The notes below the pieces were generated by a model. The model did not search any database. It had not been told where the DNA came from and saw only the letters and a list, made by a program, of their open reading frames with translations. A DNA stretch of 10,098 nt from an uncultured Eubacteriales bacterium (GTDB taxonomy: Bacteria > Bacillota > Clostridia > Oscillospirales > Acutalibacteraceae), in assembly GCA_934643185.1 (NCBI GenBank), contig CAKUBN010000075.1, positions 1-10,098 of the forward strand, written 5' to 3'. Of the stretch, positions 5,573 to 10,098 are shown in pieces (position 1 is the first letter of the stretch; the number at the start of each line of letters is the position of its first letter). The position numbers and the translations under genes were made by a program.

Positions 5573-7057
5573 ATGACACTTGAAATGAAGGGGATCTACA
5601 AATCCTTCGGCGCGAACGATGTTCTGCGGGACGTGTCTTTCACCCTCAGCGGCGGCGAGATCTGCGCGCTGCTTGGTGAAAACGGCGCCGGAAAATCTAC
5701 CCTGATGAATATTCTCGGCGGTGTCCACCATGCGGATCAGGGCCAGATCCTGCTGGACGGCAAGCCCGTTTCGTTCCAAACGCCGGCGGATTCCCTAAAG
5801 CATGGCATTGCTTTTATCCATCAGGAATTAAACCTTATAAATGATCTTGCCATTTACGAGAATATGTTTATCGGCCACGAGCTGCGGAAGAAGAACCGTT
5901 TTCTGGATTCCGCCGCGATGATTGCGAAAACGAACGAAGTTTTCAAAAAAATGGACCTTGACCTCGACCCGCGTATCATGGTGCGCGACCTCGATGCTTC
6001 CTATAAGCAGATTGTCGAGATTGCCCGCGCACTTTTGATGGAGGCTTCCATCATCATCATGGACGAGCCGACCACTTCGCTTACGGAACCGGAAATTCGC
6101 CGTGTGTTCGATATGATGAATACGCTGAGAAAGAGCGGCGTAGGCATTGTGTTCATTTCTCATAAGCTGCGCGAGGTCATGGAGATTTGCACACGTTACA
6201 CAGTGCTGCGAGACGGCAATATGGTTTCCTCCGGCCTTGTCTCGGAGACCTCTGTCGATATGCTGGCGCGCGACATGGTCGGTCACGATGTGCGCACACA
6301 GTCGCTCCGCCGTGAGAAAAAGATTGGTAATGTTATTTTAAGCGGCAAGGGTATGACGTTGGAGCCGCATTTCAGAAACGTCAGCTTTGAAGTGCACGCC
6401 GGCGAGGTGCTCGGTTTCACGGGCCTTTTGGGCGATGGCAGAAGCGAGCTGTTTCAGACGGTTTTCGGCGCAATACACGGGGCTTCCGGCACGGTAGAAG
6501 TAGAGGGCAAGCCCGTGCATATCCGCACTACGGGGCAGGCGCTCAAGGCCGGCGTCGGCTATGTGCCGCGCAACCGCAAGGAAAACGGCATCATCAAGGA
6601 TATGAGTATTCTTGAAAACGGCACGGTCGTCACATGGCCCAGAGACAGCAAGATGGGCTTTTTGCACTCGAAGAAGATTGAAAAGGATTTTGATGATCTC
6701 GAAAAAGAGCTGCACATTAAGCTCGGCTCCGCAAAAGATCTCATCGGCAGCCTTTCCGGCGGCAACCAGCAGAAGGTGGTGCTGGCAAAGTGGCTGGATG
6801 CAAACCCAAAGGTGCTTGTGTTCGATAACCCTACACAGGGCGTGGACGTAGGTGCTAAGGAGGAAATCTACGATATTATCCTGAAGCTCGCAGAGGCGGG
6901 CGTCGCCGTCATTGTGCTTTCCAGCGAGGCCCAGGAGATTATCCGCGTGTGCGACCGCACCGTCGTGATGTTCCACGGCAGCGTGCAGGGCGAGCTTGTC
7001 GGCGATGAAATGAATGAGCAGGCCATCATGCGCCTTGCAACAGGGGGACAGGTATAA
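5573..7057 (+). CDS. Sugar ABC transporter, double ATP-binding subunit (RbsA/MglA class)
   Basis: The 494-residue protein contains two nucleotide-binding domains in tandem, the usual size and form for ribose/galactose-class importers. It sits on the cytoplasmic side and powers uptake. The ATG at 5573 has AAAGGAAAG at suitable distance; an upstream in-frame extension lacks homology. Domain 1: Walker A GENGAGKST (35-43), Q-loop HQE (83-85), Walker B IIMDEPT (161-167), H-loop SH (196-197), but its signature is LDASYKQ (140-146) in place of LSxxxxQ. Domain 2: degenerate Walker A GLLGDGRSEL (284-293), as is usual in the family, a good signature LSGGNQQ (394-400), and Walker B VLVFDNP (414-420) with Asn where the catalytic Glu is expected. 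Site one (Walker A and B of domain 1 with the signature of domain 2) is thus intact, and the other is degenerate at every motif. Its stop overlaps the permease start (TAATG). Confidence 0.92.
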   Translation: MTLEMKGIYKSFGANDVLRDVSFTLSGGEICALLGENGAGKSTLMNILGGVHHADQGQILLDGKPVSFQTPADSLKHGIAFIHQELNLINDLAIYENMFIGHELRKKNRFLDSAAMIAKTNEVFKKMDLDLDPRIMVRDLDASYKQIVEIARALLMEASIIIMDEPTTSLTEPEIRRVFDMMNTLRKSGVGIVFISHKLREVMEICTRYTVLRDGNMVSSGLVSETSVDMLARDMVGHDVRTQSLRREKKIGNVILSGKGMTLEPHFRNVSFEVHAGEVLGFTGLLGDGRSELFQTVFGAIHGASGTVEVEGKPVHIRTTGQALKAGVGYVPRNRKENGIIKDMSILENGTVVTWPRDSKMGFLHSKKIEKDFDDLEKELHIKLGSAKDLIGSLSGGNQQKVVLAKWLDANPKVLVFDNPTQGVDVGAKEEIYDIILKLAEAGVAVIVLSSEAQEIIRVCDRTVVMFHGSVQGELVGDEMNEQAIMRLATGGQV

Positions 7058-8097
7058 TGAACGAAAAAACAAACAAAAAGGGCTTTGGCGCATGGTTCCG
7101 CGATAATTGGAAGAATAATGCGCTGTTTTCCACAGGCATTGCACTGATCGTCATGGTCATTCTGCAGACGCTCGCGCTCGGCTTTAATTACGCAAGCTTC
7201 GGTGAATGGTTCGGCGCATGGATTAACAACTGGATGAACATTCTCCGTAACAACTCCAGCGTCGGTATCATCGCGCTCGGCATGACGTTCGTCATCATCT
7301 CCGGCGGCATTGATCTTGCCGTCGGCTCCACGCTCGTCGCGGTCGGCGCCATTACCATGACGCTCATCGACGCCGCAAACGGCGGCTGGCTCGGCGCGAT
7401 CGGCCTTACCGGCGCACCTGCGTACATAGTTGCCATTCTGATCTCCGTCGCGGCCGGCATCATTTTCGGTGGCCTCAACGGCCTCATGGTCACTGCGGGC
7501 AAGATTCCGCCGTTCATCGCAACGCTCGGTGCCATGAAGATTCTGCGCAGTGTTACGCAGCAGTTCATGCAGTCCAGTTCGCCGAAGGTTCCGACGGGTT
7601 TTCAGCAGATCGCCCGTGTGAAGGTCGGCGGCCAGATGTTTATGCCGATCCTCTATTGGCTCCTCATCGCGCTCGTGCTGTACATCGTCTCTAAGAAGAC
7701 CGTGTTCGGCCGCCACGTGTTCGCGGTCGGCTCCAACGAGAAGACGTCCCGTCTTTCCGGCATCAACGTCAATCGTGTAAAGCTTGGCGTATATGCGCTG
7801 ATGGGCGCGGTTGTCGCTATCGCGGCCGTATTGCAGGTCTCCCGCATCGGCGCTATGGACCCGGCAAACGCCGGCAGCGGCTATGAGCTCGATTCCATCG
7901 CGGCGGTCATCGTCGGCGGCACCAGCATGTCCGGCGGCAAGGGCTCCGTTGTGGGTACTGTATTCGGTATGCTCATCATCGCCGTTATGAACAACCTCCT
8001 CAATCTCCTCGGCGTTCCGCCGTTCCTGCGCGAAGCCTTCAAGGGCGCGATCATCATCGCCGCCGTCCTGCTCCAGCGCAAGTCTTCCGATAACTGA
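7057..8097 (+). CDS. Sugar ABC transporter permease (RbsC class)
   Basis: The 346-residue integral membrane protein forms the channel of the importer. After a polar N-terminus (1-22) come many hydrophobic segments, and the class-defining motif GMTFVIISGGIDLAVGS occupies 75-91. The C-terminal part has GGTSMSGGKGSVVGTVFG and then the final helix ending AVLLQRK. Both are standard for the ribose/xylose/galactose permease family. The ATG overlaps the last base of the ATPase stop, and AGGGGGACAGG upstream supplies ribosome binding, so the two are translationally coupled. Only one permease gene is present, as expected for a homodimeric channel. The operon ends in the terminator at 8114-8159. The sugar is not identifiable. 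Confidence 0.92.
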   Translation: MNEKTNKKGFGAWFRDNWKNNALFSTGIALIVMVILQTLALGFNYASFGEWFGAWINNWMNILRNNSSVGIIALGMTFVIISGGIDLAVGSTLVAVGAITMTLIDAANGGWLGAIGLTGAPAYIVAILISVAAGIIFGGLNGLMVTAGKIPPFIATLGAMKILRSVTQQFMQSSSPKVPTGFQQIARVKVGGQMFMPILYWLLIALVLYIVSKKTVFGRHVFAVGSNEKTSRLSGINVNRVKLGVYALMGAVVAIAAVLQVSRIGAMDPANAGSGYELDSIAAVIVGGTSMSGGKGSVVGTVFGMLIIAVMNNLLNLLGVPPFLREAFKGAIIIAAVLLQRKSSDN

Positions 8098-8113
8098 ACA
8101 TAAACGGTATTTT

Positions 8114-8159
8114 GTAAGACCTTGTCGTAAGAAATCGCGAAAAGGTCTTACTTTTTTTT
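8114..8159 (+). terminator. Terminator of the sugar ABC operon
   Basis: GTAAGACCTT (8114-8123) pairs perfectly with AAGGTCTTAC (8142-8151) around an 18-base loop, followed by eight T's. It lies 16 bases after the permease stop. Confidence 0.9.
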
Positions 8160-8198
8160 GTAAAATAACGCGAAACAGCCCGATATTTTCAAATAGGG

Positions 8199-8227
8199 TT
8201 GATTTTTTGCGCTGTATATCCTATAAT
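8199..8227 (+). promoter_or_regulatory. Promoter of the aldolase gene
   Basis: TTGATT (8199-8204), 17 bases and a perfect TATAAT (8222-8227) precede the aldolase gene, with a predicted start near 8234 and a leader of about 40 bases. The extended blocks TTGATTTTTTG and CTATAATATA are identical in sequence and spacing to those of the orphan promoter at 1172-1203. Confidence 0.8.
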
Positions 8228-8273
8228 ATACAAAGAAATAAAAATCCTTTCATGGATCATGGAGGCTGAATTT

Positions 8274-9137
8274 ATGTTAGTATCTGCAAAGGAAATGCTG
8301 GACAAGGCTAAGGCAGGCAAATACGCTGTCGGTCAGTTCAACATCAATAACCTCGAATGGACAAAGGCTATCCTGCTCACGGCTCAGGAGAACAACTCCC
8401 CGGTCATCCTCGGTGTTTCCGAGGGTGCAGGTAAGTACATGTGCGGCTACAACACCGTAGTTGGCATGGTAAACGGCATGCTGGAGACCCTGAAGATCAC
8501 GGTTCCGGTTGCTCTGCACCTCGACCACGGCTCCTACGAAGGCGCTAAGGCTTGCATCGAAGCAGGCTTCTCTTCCATCATGTTCGACGGTTCCCACTAT
8601 CCGATCGAAGAGAACATCGCAAAGACCACCGAGCTCATCGGCATCGCTCATGCAAAGGGCATCTCCGTTGAGGCTGAGGTCGGCGCAATCGGCGGCGAGG
8701 AAGACGGCGTTATCGGCGGCGGCGAAGTTGCAGACCCGAAGGAATGCAAAATGATCGCTGACCTCGGCGTTGACATGCTCGCAGCAGGCATCGGCAACAT
8801 CCACGGCAAGTACCCGGCAAACTGGAAGGGCCTCAACTTCGACGTTCTCGCTGAGATCCAGAAGCTCACCGGTACCATGCCGCTCGTTCTCCATGGCGGT
8901 ACGGGCATCCCGGCTGACATGATCAAGGAAGCTATCTCCCTTGGCGTTTCCAAGATCAACGTTAACACCGAGTGCCAGCTCTCCTTCGCGGACGCTACGA
9001 GAAAGTACATCGAAGCAGGCAAGGATCTCGAGGGCAAGGGCTTCGACCCGAGAAAGCTCCTCGCTCCGGGCTTTGAGGCAATCAAGGCTACCGTTAAGGA
9101 AAAGATGGAGCTCTTCGGTTCCATCGACAAGGCTTGA
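8274..9137 (+). CDS. fba: Class II fructose-1,6-bisphosphate aldolase
   Basis: The 287-residue cytoplasmic enzyme reversibly splits fructose-1,6-bisphosphate into dihydroxyacetone phosphate and glyceraldehyde-3-phosphate in glycolysis. Its length matches the short zinc-dependent class II form of Firmicutes. Visible motifs are HLDHGSYE (82-89; catalytic Asp84 and zinc ligand His85), FDGSHYPIEEN (104-114), EAEVGAIGGEEDG (133-145), GNIHGKYP (174-181; zinc ligand His178), LHGGTGIP (206-213; zinc ligand His207) and KINVNTECQ (227-235). GGAGG eight bases upstream fixes the ATG at 8274; another in-frame ATG at 8259 overlaps that site and is less likely. The gene has its own promoter and terminator, so it is a single-gene unit that happens to follow the sugar importer. 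Codon choice is strongly biased, as in abundant proteins. Tagatose-bisphosphate aldolases and IolJ are close relatives, so the substrate is probable rather than certain. Confidence 0.9.
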   Translation: MLVSAKEMLDKAKAGKYAVGQFNINNLEWTKAILLTAQENNSPVILGVSEGAGKYMCGYNTVVGMVNGMLETLKITVPVALHLDHGSYEGAKACIEAGFSSIMFDGSHYPIEENIAKTTELIGIAHAKGISVEAEVGAIGGEEDGVIGGGEVADPKECKMIADLGVDMLAAGIGNIHGKYPANWKGLNFDVLAEIQKLTGTMPLVLHGGTGIPADMIKEAISLGVSKINVNTECQLSFADATRKYIEAGKDLEGKGFDPRKLLAPGFEAIKATVKEKMELFGSIDKA

Positions 9138-9160
9138 TTTTAGCTTAAATCGAATCACAG

Positions 9161-9193
9161 AGAACGCTCCGGGCCTTCCGGGGCGTTCTTTTT
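9161..9193 (+). terminator. Terminator of the aldolase gene
   Basis: AGAACGCTCCGG (9161-9172) pairs with CCGGGGCGTTCT (9178-9189) with one G-U wobble and a five-base loop; five T's end it. Confidence 0.9.
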
Positions 9194-9295
9194 ATGCCCA
9201 AAAAAGAAAAGCAAAATTTTTCTTACAAATTCATTAAACTTGCGGCGCAGCATATTTTCTGACGTTTTCTCTGCGGTTTCGGGTGCGTACACACC

Positions 9296-9324
9296 TTGAA
9301 AGCACAGGCAAAATGTGGTATACT
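9296..9324 (+). promoter_or_regulatory. Promoter of the kinase-like gene
   Basis: TTGAAA (9296-9301), 17 bases and TATACT (9319-9324) with TGG directly before the -10 (extended -10). The start would be near 9331, giving a leader of about 77 bases. Nothing else is recognised between 9194 and 9295, which is AT-rich at its left end. Confidence 0.7.
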
Positions 9325-9407
9325 ATGCTAAGTGAAAAGCATTTTTCGGGGAAGTTGTATAAAAATGCACCGCATTCCGAAGCGGAGATCGAGAGGAAGC
9401 AGAGCGC

Positions 9408-10098
9408 ATGGGAGAGAACAAATTATATTGCATGAGATGCTTTGAGGCAATGGAGGACGGCAGCAACACCTGTCCGCACTGCGGTTGGCACAACGGCGAG
9501 CAGGTGAAGAACGCGCTGCCGTACGGCACATTGCTCGGTGAAAAATACCTTGTGGGACAGGCTGTGCACGTCAACGGCGCGGGCATCACATACGCCGCGC
9601 TGGAAGCCAAAACGGCGCAGAAGGTAGAGGTGCGCGAGTTTTACCCGCACACCATCGCCGTGCGCGGCGAGACCGGCGCGTCCGTGCTGCCGGTCAGCGG
9701 GGCAGAGCTTAAATTCAGCGATTATTTAAGCGAGTTTGAACGCTATGCGCAGAAGCTTCTGCGCGTTTCCGATACAAAGCACATTCAGCGCGCCATCGAT
9801 ACGTTCTCGCAGAACAATACGCAGTACATCGTGTTCTCGTTTACGGAGTCCGTTTCCCTGCGGCAGTATGTGGAGGAGCACGGCGTTTTAAGCTGGGCGC
9901 AGTGCGAGCAGCTTTTTTACCCGGTCATCCACGCGCTCGGCGCCATCCATGCGCAGAACACCGAGCATCTCGGCATCTCGCCTAACACGCTGCGCATCAC
10001 AAAAGACGGCAAAATGATCATCACGGGCTTTGATATGCAATCCGTGCGCCGCGCCGGCACCGATCTTATCGAGGATATTTTCCCGGGCTGCTGGGCGC
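9408..10098 (+). CDS. Zinc-ribbon protein kinase-like protein, probable pseudokinase (3' partial)
   Basis: The frame runs from the ATG at 9408, after AGAGGA ten bases upstream, to the window edge without a stop (230 codons seen). Residues 8-25 are a zinc ribbon with paired CxxC motifs (Cys8, Cys11, Cys22, Cys25). A Hanks-type kinase-like fold follows: N-lobe from about 38 (YGTLLGEKYLVG, then a loose glycine-rich loop NGAGITYAALE at 56-66) and the C-lobe helix with LRQYVEEHG (151-159). The catalytic features are gone: the beta-3 Lys is Arg76 (VEVREF), HRD is HLG at 187-189, the catalytic-loop Asn is Thr194 and DFG is GFD at 207-209. Phosphotransfer is therefore unlikely. Pseudokinases usually act as scaffolds or ligand sensors. 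The frame is open and well kept, so this is not a decaying gene. Its C-terminal part and partners lie outside the window. Confidence 0.8.
   Translation, partial: MGENKLYCMRCFEAMEDGSNTCPHCGWHNGEQVKNALPYGTLLGEKYLVGQAVHVNGAGITYAALEAKTAQKVEVREFYPHTIAVRGETGASVLPVSGAELKFSDYLSEFERYAQKLLRVSDTKHIQRAIDTFSQNNTQYIVFSFTESVSLRQYVEEHGVLSWAQCEQLFYPVIHALGAIHAQNTEHLGISPNTLRITKDGKMIITGFDMQSVRRAGTDLIEDIFPGCWA

Noticed and set aside
4322..5779. Long 485-codon open frame on the minus strand across the binding-protein gene
   Set aside because: It mirrors a well-supported plus-strand gene with signal peptide, ribosome binding site and promoter; its product shows no family pattern.
8277..9158. 293-codon minus-strand frame opposite the aldolase gene
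   Set aside because: It is a shadow produced by biased codon use of the aldolase gene, whose motifs are complete.

Overview
The window looks like chromosome of an anaerobic Firmicute, most likely a fairly GC-rich member of the Clostridia (Oscillospiraceae/Ruminococcaceae type). The grounds are strong AGGAGG-type ribosome binding sites, TTGACA/TATAAT promoters, U-tailed intrinsic terminators, a Ser/Glu-rich sugar-binding lipoprotein, an AraC-type sensor domain of the kind common in gut Clostridia, and a zinc-ribbon kinase-like protein. The assignment rests on gene style, not on a marker gene.

Left part (1-3020). A 5'-truncated membrane diguanylate cyclase-like GGDEF protein ends in a clear terminator. 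The U-tract of that terminator doubles as the -35 region of a good plus-strand promoter that has no sense gene after it. A ZIP-family metal transporter follows on the minus strand. Three copies of a 16-bp inverted repeat, GTTAG-N6-CTAAC, surround it: one just after the orphan promoter at the 3' end of the ZIP gene, one just after the ZIP promoter, and one in front of the next gene. They look like operators of a single metal-responsive repressor. The next locus is broken: the sensor half of an AraC-type regulator is joined, out of frame and at a 9-bp direct repeat, to the last 65 codons of a nitroreductase.

Middle (3023-5425). A SpoU/TrmH-type RNA methyltransferase lies on the minus strand. 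Next comes about 530 bp without a convincing gene but with several strong hairpins and a minus-strand promoter, so it may be a long leader, a small RNA or a dispersed repeat. After it starts a three-gene ABC importer of the ribose/galactose class (lipoprotein, double ATPase, permease). A terminator between the first and second genes, together with different codon use, suggests the binding protein is made in excess. The double ATPase shows one intact ATP site and one degenerate at every motif.

Right part (8098-10098). A class II fructose-bisphosphate aldolase has its own promoter and terminator. That promoter shares extended -35 and -10 blocks with the orphan promoter at 1172. The window ends inside a zinc-ribbon protein-kinase-like gene whose HRD and DFG motifs and beta-3 lysine are all replaced, so it is probably a pseudokinase.

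The importer and the aldolase fit sugar uptake and glycolysis. The ZIP gene with its operators looks like a small metal-responsive locus with decayed neighbours. I see no CRISPR array, tRNA, rRNA, insertion sequence or phage gene.
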